A DNA stretch of 64,000 bases from Jiella marina. GTDB taxonomy: Bacteria > Pseudomonadota > Alphaproteobacteria > Rhizobiales > Rhizobiaceae. Location of the stretch: contig NZ_JAKQZG010000004.1 in assembly GCF_024359545.1 (NCBI RefSeq), forward strand, positions 327,094-391,093, given 5' to 3'. Under the pieces are notes generated by a model. It ran no database searches and was not told the DNA's origin. It was given only the letters and a program-made list of their open reading frames with translations. A program made the translations under genes and the position numbers. Positions 9,317 through 17,885 of this stretch are shown in pieces (position 1 is the first letter of the stretch; the number at the start of each line of letters is the position of its first letter).

Positions 9317-9568
9317 TCAGCGGGGCTGTTTCAGCCGCACGCCCCGTCCGGTGCCCTCGCTCGGGCGATGCTCGCCGATCAGCTCGATGCCGGCCTCGTC
9401 GAGCGCGCTGACGACCTTTTCCAGCGTGTCGACCACGCCGCGCACCGTGCCTTCGCTGCCCTCCATCCGCTGGATGGTGGGCAGCGAGACGCCGGCGAGC
9501 GCGGCGAGCTGTCGCTGATCGATCCCGAGCAGGGCGCGGGCGGCCCGCATCTGCGCCGAAGTGATCAC
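9317..9568 (-). CDS. XRE-family helix-turn-helix regulator
   Basis: A compact 83-aa DNA-binding protein. Residues 5-60 form a Cro/CI-type helix-turn-helix (RALLGIDQRQLAALAGVS, then TIQRMEG). A short C-terminal part (VSALDEAGIELIGE) resembles the tail common to small rhizobial XRE regulators. It is upstream of the SulP gene on the same strand and preceded by overlapping inverted repeats at 9611-9647, suggesting it may control itself and the transporter. It could also be an orphan antitoxin, but no toxin gene adjoins it. Confidence 0.85.
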   Translation of the reverse strand: MITSAQMRAARALLGIDQRQLAALAGVSLPTIQRMEGSEGTVRGVVDTLEKVVSALDEAGIELIGEHRPSEGTGRGVRLKQPR

Positions 9569-9610
9569 AGGGGTTCCATTCTATATGGCATGATAGAAAT
9601 TTGAAATAGC

Positions 9611-9647
9611 GATGTTGATGTATGAAACATCATAATGAAGGTTTCAT
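9611..9647. promoter_or_regulatory. overlapping inverted repeats upstream of XRE-sulP
   Basis: In an AT-rich patch, GATGTT (9611-9616) pairs with AACATC (9626-9631), and ATGAAAC (9622-9628) pairs with GTTTCAT (9641-9647). The site lies 43-79 bases upstream of the XRE start. It could be an operator for that regulator. It also lies downstream of bolA, but no T-run follows on that strand, so a terminator is less likely. Confidence 0.4.
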
Positions 9648-9691
9648 GTCACGACAAGCGGAAGCCTCCACCTCGTGGCATTTTCGGCCTC

Positions 9692-10000
9692 TCACGTTTT
9701 CATCCGGGTCGGTTCGCCCGGTGCGGCCGCTTCGATCGCCAGGGCGTGCACGCCCGCCGCAAGTTCCTCGGCGAGCAACGCGTTGATCGCCCGGTGGCGG
9801 GCGATTCGGCTCATCCCGGAGAAGGCCTCGCTGACCAGGCGGACGCGAAAGTGTGTCTCGCCCGACCCGTCGAAGGTGGCGTGATGGTCGCTGTCGGCGT
9901 GGTGGTGGCCGGCATGCAGATGGCTTTCGTCGATCACCTGCAGGCCGAGGGGATGAAACGTCTCGGTGAGTTTCCGTTCGATCGCCGCCTTCGTGCTCAT
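9692..10000 (-). CDS. bolA: BolA family protein
   Basis: Small 102-aa protein with the BolA/IbaG fold. The family FRVRLVSEAFSGMSRIARHR helix-loop-helix region is near residues 51-70 and a histidine-rich loop (HLHAGHHHADSDHH, about 25-38) fits the Fe-S ligand region used with monothiol glutaredoxins. The ATG at 10000 has a strong upstream site (AGGAGACGGGG) and gives the usual start MSTKAAIE. It is divergent from the J-domain gene, an arrangement common in rhizobia, and likely acts in iron-sulfur or iron regulation. Confidence 0.92.
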   Translation of the reverse strand: MSTKAAIERKLTETFHPLGLQVIDESHLHAGHHHADSDHHATFDGSGETHFRVRLVSEAFSGMSRIARHRAINALLAEELAAGVHALAIEAAAPGEPTRMKT

Positions 10001-10163
10001 TGGCCCCGTCTCCTGTCCTCGTGTTGCCGCCCGTTTTGGTCCGCCCCGCCTCGGCAGAGTTGGTGCGAGGCTTGCGCCGGGTTTCCGGCGGCCAGCCATT
10101 TCCGGCATTTTCCGGCCTGTCAATTCTTGTTCGTGGCCGGTGGGAGCCCCATAATCGCCGGCG

Positions 10164-10772
10164 ATGAAGCTCGATTCAAAATATTTCGACGGCATTCGCG
10201 TCAAAGGGAAGAGTTCGGCCCGTGCCAAGCCGAAGGCACCGGTCTGTGCCTGGGATGGCTGCGAGGAGGCGGGCGTCTACAAGGCCCCGATGGGACGCGA
10301 CTATGAGGGGCAGTACCTCAATTTCTGCGTCGACCACGTCCGCCAGTACAACAAGTCCTACAACTACTTCTCGGGCCTCAGCGACGACGTCATTCAGACC
10401 TATCTGAAGGACGCGATGACCGGTCATCGTCCGACCTGGTCCATGGGTCGCAATGGGTCGGCCCAGAGTAGCGAGAGGAGTGGCCGCCGACCCACCGGTG
10501 CGGGACGCCCGCGCGATCCCTTCGGCCTCTTCGGAGAGGAAGGCGAGCCGCGGCGTGAGGCCCGACGCCCGAAAGTCCGCCCCCTTGAGAAAAAGGCGTT
10601 CGAAACCTTGGGGCTCGAACCCAATGCGTCTGGCGAAGCGATCCGCAGGCGCTATAAGGATCTGGTGAAGCAGTTGCACCCGGATGCCAATGGCGGTGAC
10701 CGGGGGACCGAGGACCGTCTCCGCGAGGTCATTCAGGCCTACAAGCTTTTGAAGCAGTCAGGGCTCTGCTAA
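10164..10772 (+). CDS. J-domain (DnaJ-class) molecular chaperone
   Basis: A 202-aa cytoplasmic protein with its J domain at the C-terminus (about residues 140-200), including the HPD tripeptide in KQLHPDANGG and a YKLLKQ end. The N-terminal part has two cysteine pairs (CAWDGC and FCVDH), possibly a small metal site, then a basic, disordered linker. This layout is the alphaproteobacterial type encoded between bolA and cobS. It should stimulate a DnaK-type Hsp70; its client is unknown. A start upstream of 10164 is not supported. Confidence 0.9.
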   Translation: MKLDSKYFDGIRVKGKSSARAKPKAPVCAWDGCEEAGVYKAPMGRDYEGQYLNFCVDHVRQYNKSYNYFSGLSDDVIQTYLKDAMTGHRPTWSMGRNGSAQSSERSGRRPTGAGRPRDPFGLFGEEGEPRREARRPKVRPLEKKAFETLGLEPNASGEAIRRRYKDLVKQLHPDANGGDRGTEDRLREVIQAYKLLKQSGLC

Positions 10773-11027
10773 GACCCGAGTTCGGGCTGCGGGTGCCGGT
10801 CGATTGTCCTTCCCTCGCTCCTCTGTTCCCAAGGGCATGTCCGAGGGCTGGGCGAGGGGCCAAGACGGCGTGAGGCGCTGCAACCCCTTCACGACAGATG
10901 CGGTCGCCCTCTGTGCTGCCGCTGACGATTTCCAAGGCCCGGGCGGTGGCGGCATTTCTGCCGACGTGATGGGCGAAGCAGACATTCGGCGCGGGGCAAA
11001 CCATCCCAGCCGCGCGCCTCTGGAGGT

Positions 11028-12017
11028 ATGATGAGTGCAGCGGAACAGGAAGTGGCCCCCCTCCCGGATGCCACGGTCTCCGTCCGTGAAACCTTCGGTT
11101 TCGACAGCGATCTCAAGGTTCCCGCCTTTTCGAAGCGCGATCCGCATGTGCCGGAGATCGACCCGGACTACATCTTCGATAAGCCGACGACGCTGGCGAT
11201 CCTGGCAGGCTTCGCCAAGAACCGGCGCGTCATGGTCTCCGGCTATCACGGCACCGGCAAGTCGACCCATATCGAGCAGGTCGCGGCAAGGCTGAACTGG
11301 CCCTGCGTGCGCGTCAATCTCGACAGCCATGTCAGCCGGATCGATCTCGTCGGCAAGGACGCGATCACCGTGCGCGACGGCATGCAGGTGACCGAATTCC
11401 GCGATGGCATCCTGCCTTGGGCCTATCAGAACAATGTCGCTCTGGTCTTCGACGAGTACGACGCCGGCCGCCCTGACGTGATGTTCGTGATCCAGCGCGT
11501 CTTGGAATCGTCCGGCCGGCTGACCCTCCTCGATCAGAGCCGGGTGATCCGGCCGCATCCCGCCTTCCGCCTGTTCGCGACCGCCAACACGGTCGGTCTC
11601 GGCGACACGACGGGCCTCTATCACGGCACCCAGCAGATCAACCAGGCGCAGATGGACCGCTGGTCGATCGTCACGACGCTGAACTATCTGCCGCACGACA
11701 CCGAGGTCGGCATCGTTCTGGCGAAGGCCAAGAGCTTCGACACCGAGGAAGGCCGCAAGATCGTCTCGAAGATGGTGCGGGTCGCCGATCTCACTCGCTC
11801 GGCCTTCGTCAATGGCGATCTCTCGACCGTCATGAGCCCCAGAACCGTGATCACCTGGGCCGAGAATGCCGAGATCTTCGGCGATGTCGGCTTCGCCTTC
11901 CGGCTGACCTTCCTGAACAAGTGCGACGATCTGGAGCGGTCTCTGGTCGCTGAGTTCTATCAGCGGGCGTTTGGGGAGGAATTGCCGGAGAGCGCGGCGA
12001 ACATCGTGCTGGATTGA
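11028..12017 (+). CDS. cobS: aerobic cobaltochelatase subunit CobS
   Basis: AAA+ ATPase subunit of the CobN-CobS-CobT complex that inserts cobalt into hydrogenobyrinic acid a,c-diamide in aerobic vitamin B12 synthesis. 329 aa, the usual length. Walker A is GYHGTGKST (about residues 72-80), Walker B VFDEYD (about 140-145), and a sensor-type LFATANTVG lies near 185. Two ATG codons are adjacent (11028 and 11031); GGAGGT just upstream fits either. Normally followed directly by cobT, but here an RTX gene intervenes. CobN is not in the window. Confidence 0.96.
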   Translation: MMSAAEQEVAPLPDATVSVRETFGFDSDLKVPAFSKRDPHVPEIDPDYIFDKPTTLAILAGFAKNRRVMVSGYHGTGKSTHIEQVAARLNWPCVRVNLDSHVSRIDLVGKDAITVRDGMQVTEFRDGILPWAYQNNVALVFDEYDAGRPDVMFVIQRVLESSGRLTLLDQSRVIRPHPAFRLFATANTVGLGDTTGLYHGTQQINQAQMDRWSIVTTLNYLPHDTEVGIVLAKAKSFDTEEGRKIVSKMVRVADLTRSAFVNGDLSTVMSPRTVITWAENAEIFGDVGFAFRLTFLNKCDDLERSLVAEFYQRAFGEELPESAANIVLD

Positions 12018-12093
12018 TGCGGTGTCACTACCCGGCAATAGAGTTCAGTTGGCGGTAATCATGAAGCCCTGATATGGCAAAGCTGCGTGTATC

Positions 12094-12747
12094 GTGTCAG
12101 GGTTTATGAAAATGGTAATACAAGCCAGCATCGACGGATCAAGTCGCACAGTTTTCGTGTCTGGCTCGGCGGCTCGTTCTGATGGCTACTCTCGGGTCGA
12201 GATTTTCCGATCGTCTGGCAGCCTTTCGGTTACGGACAATGGTGCGGTCGGCGTCTCCGTTCCTGTCACGGGGCAGGTCTCGCTCGCTCAGCACGTGAAT
12301 GCGCACGGCGTGGAAGGTGCGGGCGTTTTTGTCAACTGGTACGATCCCCGCAGCAACTGGGTGATCGGCAGCAACCAGGACGATTCCATCTACAGCCAAG
12401 GTGGTGGCTATGATGCGGTTCGAAGCGGTGGTGGCGATGACACAGTGGTGACGGGTGACGGCAACGACCGCGTCTATGGTGGTTGGGGCAATGATCGGCT
12501 GAACACCGGTGGAGGCGACGATCTCGTCGCGGGTGAGCGCGGCAACGACGAGATCGATGGTGGTGACGGTTCCGACACGCTTCTCTTGAGTGGAAGCCGG
12601 GCCGAATACGATCTCAGCATTGTCGACGGGAACTATCGGCTCTCCCACCTGAACGGGGCGGGCCTGGACGGCATCGATACATTCGCCAATATCGAGGCCC
12701 TGCAGTTCGCTGATCAGACGGTCGCGCTGGAGGATTGGATCGTCTAG
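12094..12747 (+). CDS. RTX-type calcium-binding repeat protein
   Basis: A protein of about 213-217 aa with an RTX block at about residues 93-168: successive nonapeptides of the GGxGxDxxx type (GGGDDTVV, GDGNDRVYGG, GNDRLNTGGG, GNDEIDGGDG). These fold into a calcium-binding beta-roll, usually outside the cell after type I secretion. The C-terminal tail (DGIDTFANIEALQFADQTV) is a common RTX ending and may carry the secretion signal. No N-terminal signal peptide. The start is uncertain: GTG 12094, ATG 12106 or ATG 12112, all with weak ribosome sites. It separates cobS from cobT and has its own terminator. No hydrolase or toxin domain is visible. Confidence 0.85.
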   Translation: MSGFMKMVIQASIDGSSRTVFVSGSAARSDGYSRVEIFRSSGSLSVTDNGAVGVSVPVTGQVSLAQHVNAHGVEGAGVFVNWYDPRSNWVIGSNQDDSIYSQGGGYDAVRSGGGDDTVVTGDGNDRVYGGWGNDRLNTGGGDDLVAGERGNDEIDGGDGSDTLLLSGSRAEYDLSIVDGNYRLSHLNGAGLDGIDTFANIEALQFADQTVALEDWIV

Positions 12748-12794
12748 TCTGGCATTTCGGCCCAGGCAAATTACGTTCTCTTAAGGCGATGCGT

Positions 12795-12824
12795 CGAGTC
12801 GCGGATCCTCTGCGGCTCGTTTTT
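12795..12824 (+). terminator. intrinsic terminator after the RTX gene
   Basis: CGAGTCGC (12795-12802) pairs with GCGGCTCG (12812-12819), with one T-G pair, around a 9-base loop, followed by five T residues. It ends only 20 bases before the cobT start codon, so cobT must depend on read-through or on a promoter I cannot see. Confidence 0.75.
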
Positions 12825-12844
12825 ATGACAGGCATGACGTTGAA

Positions 12845-14785
12845 ATGACCGCTGCTTCCACGCCCCGCTCCGGCGACAATAAACGTCCACCCCAGGGCAA
12901 GAGCATCGACCGCGAGCCGTTTCGGCGTGCGGTGGCGGGCGCTTTGCGCGCGATTTCCGGCGATCCGGAGATGGAAGTCACCTACGCCGCGGACCGGCCG
13001 GGGCTCGCCGGTCACAAGGCGCGGCTGCCGGAACTGCCGAAGCGCGCGACCAAGAACGACGTGTCCGTCACGCGCGGCCTCGCCGATGCCATGGCGCTGA
13101 GGAAGGCGCGGCACGACACGCGCCTGCACGCCAGCCTTTCGCCTGACGGCAAGGGCGCTCGCGCCGTCTACGACGCGGTGGAGCAGGCGCGCTGCGAGGC
13201 GATCGGCGCCAACGCCATGAGCGGTGTCGGCGACAATCTCGCGGCGATGCTGGAGGACAAGTATTTCCGCTCGAATCTCGCCGACGTGACCGACAAGTCC
13301 GAGGCGCCGATCGAAGACGCGGTCGCCATGATGGTGCGTGAGAAGCTGACCGGGCGGCCGATCCCTGAGAGTGCCCGCGCCCTCGTCGATGTCTGGCGGG
13401 ATTTCGTCGAGGACAAGGCGGGCAAGAATTTCGAGCGCTTGCCCGAGGTTCTGGAGGACCAGCAGGCCTTCGCTCGCGCCATGCGCGACATGCTCGTCTC
13501 CCTCGAGATGGCCGAGGAACTCGCCGAGGAAAACCCCAGCGAGGAAGACGAGAACGAAGACGAGGAGCAGGGCGACAACCAGAGCCGCGATTCCGAAGAA
13601 AGCGGCTCAGAGAAAGACGCCGGCTCCGAGGAGGCGGAGGCCGAGGAGACCGAGACCGAAGGCGAGAACCAGGAGACGGCGGAAGCCGAATCCTCAGAGG
13701 TCACGGCCGAAGACCCCGTCGACGATGACAGCCAGGACACGGAGACGCCGGGCGAATCCCGCCGGCCCAACCAGCCGCTCGATCGCGACGCGCCGCAGTT
13801 CGACTACAAGGTCTTCACCAGCCAGTTCGATGAGATGATCGGCGCCGAGGAACTCTGCGACGAGGCGGAGCTCGACCGGCTGCGAGCGTTTCTCGACAAG
13901 CAGCTCTCCTCGCTGCAGGGCGTGGTGGGGCGGCTCGCCAACCGTCTGCAACGCCGCCTGATGGCGCAGCAGAACCGCTCCTGGGACTTCGATCTGGAAG
14001 AGGGCTATCTCGACACGGCGCGCCTGACGCGTCTTGTCATCGATCCGACCCAGCCGCTCTCCTACAAGATGGAGCGCGACGCCGAGTTCCGCGACACGAT
14101 CGTCACGCTCCTGATCGACAATTCCGGCTCCATGCGGGGCCGCCCGATCACGGTCGCCGCGACCTGTGCAGACATTCTCGCTCGCACGCTGGAGCGCTGC
14201 GGCGTCAAGGTCGAGGTGCTCGGCTTCACGACCCGTGCCTGGAAGGGCGGTCAGTCGCGCGAGGCCTGGCTCAAGGCCGGCAAGCCGGCGAAGCCCGGCC
14301 GTCTCAACGATCTGCGCCACATCGTCTACAAATCGGCCGACGCCCCCTGGCGGCGGGCTCGGCGCAATCTCGGCCTGATGATGCGCGAGGGCCTGCTCAA
14401 GGAGAATATCGACGGCGAAGCGCTGATCTGGGCGCACAATCGGCTTCTCGCCCGCCCGGAACAGCGGCGGATCCTGATGATGATCTCCGACGGTGCGCCG
14501 GTCGACGATTCGACGCTCTCGGTCAATCCGGGCAATTATCTCGAGCGGCATCTGAGGGCGATCATCGAGGAGATCGAGACGCGTTCGCCGGTCGAACTGC
14601 TTGCCATCGGTATCGGCCACGACGTGACCCGCTACTATCGCCGGGCCGTCACCATCGTCGATGCCGAGGAGTTGGCCGGTGCGATGACCGAACAGCTGGC
14701 CGATCTCTTCGAGGACGAGGATCGGCGCGGCGGTCGCGCGGCCTGGAGCAATTCTCCGCGGCGCCTGGCCAGCGTGGCGCGATGA
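12845..14785 (+). CDS. cobT: aerobic cobaltochelatase subunit CobT
   Basis: Subunit of the aerobic cobalt chelatase that works with the CobS ATPase to drive cobalt insertion by CobN. 646 aa. The N-terminal CobT domain (about 1-215) is followed by a very acidic, disordered segment (about 225-308, almost all E, D, S and T) and a C-terminal von Willebrand A domain with the metal-site motif DNSGSMRG (about 423-430) and ISDGAP. The ATG at 12845 lacks a strong ribosome site. It overlaps the next gene by ATGA. Confidence 0.96.
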   Translation: MTAASTPRSGDNKRPPQGKSIDREPFRRAVAGALRAISGDPEMEVTYAADRPGLAGHKARLPELPKRATKNDVSVTRGLADAMALRKARHDTRLHASLSPDGKGARAVYDAVEQARCEAIGANAMSGVGDNLAAMLEDKYFRSNLADVTDKSEAPIEDAVAMMVREKLTGRPIPESARALVDVWRDFVEDKAGKNFERLPEVLEDQQAFARAMRDMLVSLEMAEELAEENPSEEDENEDEEQGDNQSRDSEESGSEKDAGSEEAEAEETETEGENQETAEAESSEVTAEDPVDDDSQDTETPGESRRPNQPLDRDAPQFDYKVFTSQFDEMIGAEELCDEAELDRLRAFLDKQLSSLQGVVGRLANRLQRRLMAQQNRSWDFDLEEGYLDTARLTRLVIDPTQPLSYKMERDAEFRDTIVTLLIDNSGSMRGRPITVAATCADILARTLERCGVKVEVLGFTTRAWKGGQSREAWLKAGKPAKPGRLNDLRHIVYKSADAPWRRARRNLGLMMREGLLKENIDGEALIWAHNRLLARPEQRRILMMISDGAPVDDSTLSVNPGNYLERHLRAIIEEIETRSPVELLAIGIGHDVTRYYRRAVTIVDAEELAGAMTEQLADLFEDEDRRGGRAAWSNSPRRLASVAR

Positions 14786-15876
14786 GGCCATTCCCCGGTT
14801 CCGGGAAGGGTAGGGGTTCTGCCAGCCCGGGGCGCCCCATGGGTCGTCATGCCGTCCTGGGTGCGCTCACCGCATTGGTTCTGACAATGATGGCCGACCG
14901 GGCCGTTGCCGCCGATCCGGTCTCCGTCGATGCGGAGTTCATCGCGCAATTCGACAAGGGCTCAAAGGAGACCCGTTTCGGCTCGCTCGTATTTCTTGGT
15001 GGTCTGGAGTTGTCAGCCAGCGACAGCCGCTTCGCCGGCTTCTCGGCGATCCGGCTCGAAGAGGACGGAGAGCGGTTCCTGGCCGTCTCCGACATGGGCA
15101 ATTGGCTCGCCGGCCGGATCGAGCGGGACGAGGAGGGGCGGCCGCGCGGCATCGCCGACGCCGAGATGGCACGGTTCATCGGGCTGAACGGTCAGCCGGT
15201 GCCGGGCAAGGCGGCGGGCGACGCGGAGTCGCTGGCGATCGCCGACGGCAAGGCCTTTGTTGGCTTCGAACATTTGCACCGCATTTTCGCCTTTCCGCTG
15301 AACGGCCTTTACGACGGACGGCCGACAAACGTGCCTCTGCCGATCCCGCGACGCGAGTTGCGGGCGAACGAGGCTTTGGAAACGCTGGCCGCAGCGCCGC
15401 CGGCCTCACCGCTCGCGGGCAGCCTCGTCGCGATTGCCGAAAACTCCATCGATCCCGCAGGCAATCTCTTTGCCGGCATCTTCTCGCCGGAGGGAGGGGA
15501 GGCGCGCATCTTCAAGGTGCGTCGCGACGAAGGCTGGGCGGTTTCGGACGGCGACTTTATGCTTGATGGTGATCTGCTCCTGCTGGAGCGCCGGTTTCAG
15601 GCGTGGTTCGGCGGGCTCGGCATCCGCATCCGCCGCATCGCCGGCGACACGATCCGGCCGGGCGCTCTTGTCGACGGGCCTGTGGTATTCGAGGCGGATC
15701 TCGGGCAGGAGATCGACAATCTGGAAGGGCTCGATGTCTGGCAGGACGGGGCGGGGCGCACGCGGCTCACGCTGATTTCCGACGACAACAATTCGATCTT
15801 TCAGCGCAATTTGTTGCTCGAGTTCGTCTGGGACGAAGACACGGACGATCATCACGCCGCTGCGGGCGACCGCTGA
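14782..15876 (+). CDS. esterase-like activity of phytase family protein
   Basis: Exported or membrane-anchored protein of 364 aa with a hydrophobic stretch at about residues 20-44 (signal peptide ending AVA-AD). The rest matches the phytase-esterase-like beta-propeller family, with [10 protein letters not shown] and [13 protein letters not shown] near the start, and [13 protein letters not shown] and DDNN in the propeller. It starts within the cobT stop (ATGA overlap), so it is translationally coupled to cobT. The first 19 codons before the signal may not be used; M20 is an alternative start. Substrate unknown. Confidence 0.85.
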   Translation: MRPFPGSGKGRGSASPGRPMGRHAVLGALTALVLTMMADRAVAADPVSVDAEFIAQFDKGSKETRFGSLVFLGGLELSASDSRFAGFSAIRLEEDGERFLAVSDMGNWLAGRIERDEEGRPRGIADAEMARFIGLNGQPVPGKAAGDAESLAIADGKAFVGFEHLHRIFAFPLNGLYDGRPTNVPLPIPRRELRANEALETLAAAPPASPLAGSLVAIAENSIDPAGNLFAGIFSPEGGEARIFKVRRDEGWAVSDGDFMLDGDLLLLERRFQAWFGGLGIRIRRIAGDTIRPGALVDGPVVFEADLGQEIDNLEGLDVWQDGAGRTRLTLISDDNNSIFQRNLLLEFVWDEDTDDHHAAAGDR

Positions 15877-15936
15877 TACGAGCCCGTCCCGCAAATGACC
15901 CACACCGTCGGTGAGGGACCCCTTCTTCATGACAAT

Positions 15937-15971
15937 GAAAAACGGCGTGACCTCCGTCGAAGTCACGCCGT
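15937..15971 (-). terminator. intrinsic terminator of glnII
   Basis: On the minus strand a perfect 10-base stem (ACGGCGTGAC with GTCACGCCGT) closes a 10-base loop and is followed by T residues (TTTTTC counting the last stem base). It lies 52 bases past the glnII stop. Confidence 0.8.
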
Positions 15972-16022
15972 CATATCGCTGACTGGAGGTGCCGGCCCGA
16001 GAGCCGGCTCCTGAACTCTGTG

Positions 16023-17063
16023 TCAGGCCGCGGCCTGGGCCTTGTCGCCGGTCGGGACTTCCGAGACCGTCTTCAGGACCTGAGAAGCGATCTGGTAGGG
16101 GTCGCCCTGGGAGTTCGGGCGGCGATCCTCGAGATAGCCCTTGTAGTCGTTCTTGACGAAGGAGTGCGGCACGCGGACGGAGGCTCCGCGGTCTGCCACG
16201 CCATAGGAGAACTTGTTCCACGGCGCCGTCTCGTGCTTGCCGGTGAGGCGCATGTGGTTGTCCGGCCCGTAGACGGAGATGTGCTCGTCGAGGTTCTTCT
16301 CGAACTGCGCCATCAGCTTTTCGAAATACTCCTTGCCGCCGACTTCACGCATATAGGCGGTCGAGAAGTTGCAGTGCATGCCGGAGCCGTTCCAGTCGGT
16401 GTCGCCCAGCGGCTTGCAGTGCCACTCGATGTCGACGCCGTACTTCTCGGTCAGGCGGAGCAGCAGGTAACGGGCGATCCACATCTCGTCGGCGGCCTTC
16501 TTGGAGCCCTTGCCGAAGATCTGGAATTCCCACTGGCCCTTCGCCACTTCCGCGTTGATGCCCTCGTGGTTGATGCCGGCGGCCAGGCACTGGTCGAGAT
16601 GTTCCTCGACCATCGTGCGAGCGATGTCGCCGACATTCTTGTAGCCGACGCCGGTGTAGTACTCGCCCTGCGGAGCCGGATAGCCCTGGGCCGGGAAGCC
16701 GAGTGGCCGGCCGTCCTTGTAGAAGAAGTACTCCTGCTCGAAGCCGAACCAGGCGCCGTCGTCGTCGAGGATCGTCGCGCGCGAGTTCGAGGGATGCGGC
16801 GTCGTGCCATCGGGCATCATGACTTCGCACATGACGAGGACGCCGTTGGTGCGGGCAGGATCGGGATAGACGGCCACGGGCTTCAGAACGCAGTCCGAGC
16901 TGGAGCCTTCCGCCTGCATGGTCGACGATCCGTCGAAACCCCAGAGCGGAAGCTCTTCGAGGGTCGGGAAGGATCCGAACTCCTTGATCTGCGTCTTGCC
17001 GCGGAGGTTCGGGACGGGCGTGTAGCCATCCAGCCAGATGTACTCGAGCTTATATTTCGTCAT
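16023..17063 (-). CDS. glnII: glutamine synthetase II (eukaryotic-type, GSII)
   Basis: Octameric-type glutamine synthetase that joins ammonia to glutamate using ATP. At 346 aa it has the short eukaryotic-like length rather than the roughly 470 aa of GlnA. Visible motifs are LPLWGFDGSST (about residue 38-48), the metal-binding EQEYFF (about 109-114) and NGSGMHCNFS (about 209-218). The ATG at 17063 gives the standard start MTKYKLEYIWLDG; further upstream there is no homology. It has a sigma54 promoter at 17161-17175 and a gstI-like divergent neighbour, the known rhizobial arrangement for nitrogen-controlled GSII. Confidence 0.96.
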   Translation of the reverse strand: MTKYKLEYIWLDGYTPVPNLRGKTQIKEFGSFPTLEELPLWGFDGSSTMQAEGSSSDCVLKPVAVYPDPARTNGVLVMCEVMMPDGTTPHPSNSRATILDDDGAWFGFEQEYFFYKDGRPLGFPAQGYPAPQGEYYTGVGYKNVGDIARTMVEEHLDQCLAAGINHEGINAEVAKGQWEFQIFGKGSKKAADEMWIARYLLLRLTEKYGVDIEWHCKPLGDTDWNGSGMHCNFSTAYMREVGGKEYFEKLMAQFEKNLDEHISVYGPDNHMRLTGKHETAPWNKFSYGVADRGASVRVPHSFVKNDYKGYLEDRRPNSQGDPYQIASQVLKTVSEVPTGDKAQAAA

Positions 17064-17583
17064 GACTGATCTTTCATGAATGGTCGCGGTTGCGCATCGA
17101 AACACATGGGCCGACCGCCGCGCGAGGGAGCACGCAGCATGACAGCCACGCCAGAGCGAAGCAGGTTCCGTGCCAAAATCCATGAAGTGCCCGCACCGCG
17201 AAGGTTTCGTTCCAAGTTCCGGTGCGATGGTGATCGCCTCGTGGCTCTTTCCGCTTGGGTCCGGCGGAGCTTTGCGCCGCTTCGCAAGTCTACGGAAATG
17301 TCAGTCGGCAAAGGTGTTTTGAGGAACCTGATGTGCGGTTCGCACGGTTATCGGGCCGAGAGGATCTCGCGTTTTCCAGTCGCCCGCGAGAGAGCGCGCC
17401 GCATCGGCGATGGCTCTGGATTCTTGAAGACGAATGAAGGGCGATCCGCAGGCACCCATTGGTCGTGTCCATATAATAGGCAAAAATCAGATTATTTTTT
17501 CAGCATATTGCGTAACGCGTATGCATACATAAACTAAGGACAACAAGGGCTGTGAAAGCACGAAAAGACAAGTGGTGAGAGAA
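17064..17583. other. glnII-gstI divergent control region
   Basis: This 520-base stretch holds a sigma54 promoter facing glnII (17161-17175). A short palindrome (GTGCG-GTT-CGCAC near 17335) and another (TTGCG-N6-CGCAA near 17272) could be regulator sites, but neither matches the NtrC consensus well. The last 100 bases before gstI are AT-rich and probably hold its promoter. I see no gene inside. Confidence 0.6.
17161..17175 (-). promoter_or_regulatory. sigma54 (RpoN) promoter of glnII
   Basis: On the minus strand the sequence is TGGCACGGAACCTGC: the invariant GG and GC are separated by exactly 10 bases, as sigma54 requires, and the -24 element TGGCACG is perfect. Transcription would start near 17150, giving a leader of about 87 bases. 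Sigma54/NtrC control of glnII is established in rhizobia. Confidence 0.85.
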
Positions 17584-17781
17584 ATGGATACCAGAACGAC
17601 AGAGCACACTGCAGAAATCCTGCAGTTCCCCACAGCGGCCAGACGGACTGCGGTGGCCCAGTCCCGGACACAGTCCGCGGCGCAGGTGCCGGACTTCGTC
17701 GAATTCGCGGCCGGCGGCGCGTCCTATCACGAGGCGGCAATCCAGGCTGACGCTCGCGAGCGTAGCGGTAAGGCTCACTGA
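17584..17781 (+). CDS. gstI: GstI-like (DUF2735) small protein, putative inhibitor of glnII translation
   Basis: A 65-aa protein beginning MDTRTTEHTAEILQFP, with a GASYHEAAIQAD segment near the C-terminus. The QFP...A and YHEAAI elements match the DUF2735 pattern. In Rhizobium leguminosarum a protein of about 63 aa encoded divergently from glnII, GstI, inhibits glutamine synthetase II expression at the translational level. Size, orientation and position here are the same. The ATG at 17584 has a weak GAGAG upstream. Assignment rests on context plus short motifs, so the function remains an inference. Confidence 0.7.
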   Translation: MDTRTTEHTAEILQFPTAARRTAVAQSRTQSAAQVPDFVEFAAGGASYHEAAIQADARERSGKAH

Positions 17782-17885
17782 TTTCACAGCTGGCGTTCCT
17801 GCCCATGGTGGGAACCGACCGGCTGCCGGTCTGACGCTGTCCGATCTCGCTTGCGCTGGGCGCGATCTCGGCGCATGACCACCGG

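Noticed and set aside
10773..11027. Cobalamin riboswitch upstream of cobS
   Set aside because: No B12-box-like sequence or the expected long structured leader was seen in these 255 bases.
17320..17350. Second EcfG-like promoter (GGAAC near 17325)
   Set aside because: The matching -10 is CGGTT rather than CGTT at the correct spacing, so it does not fit.
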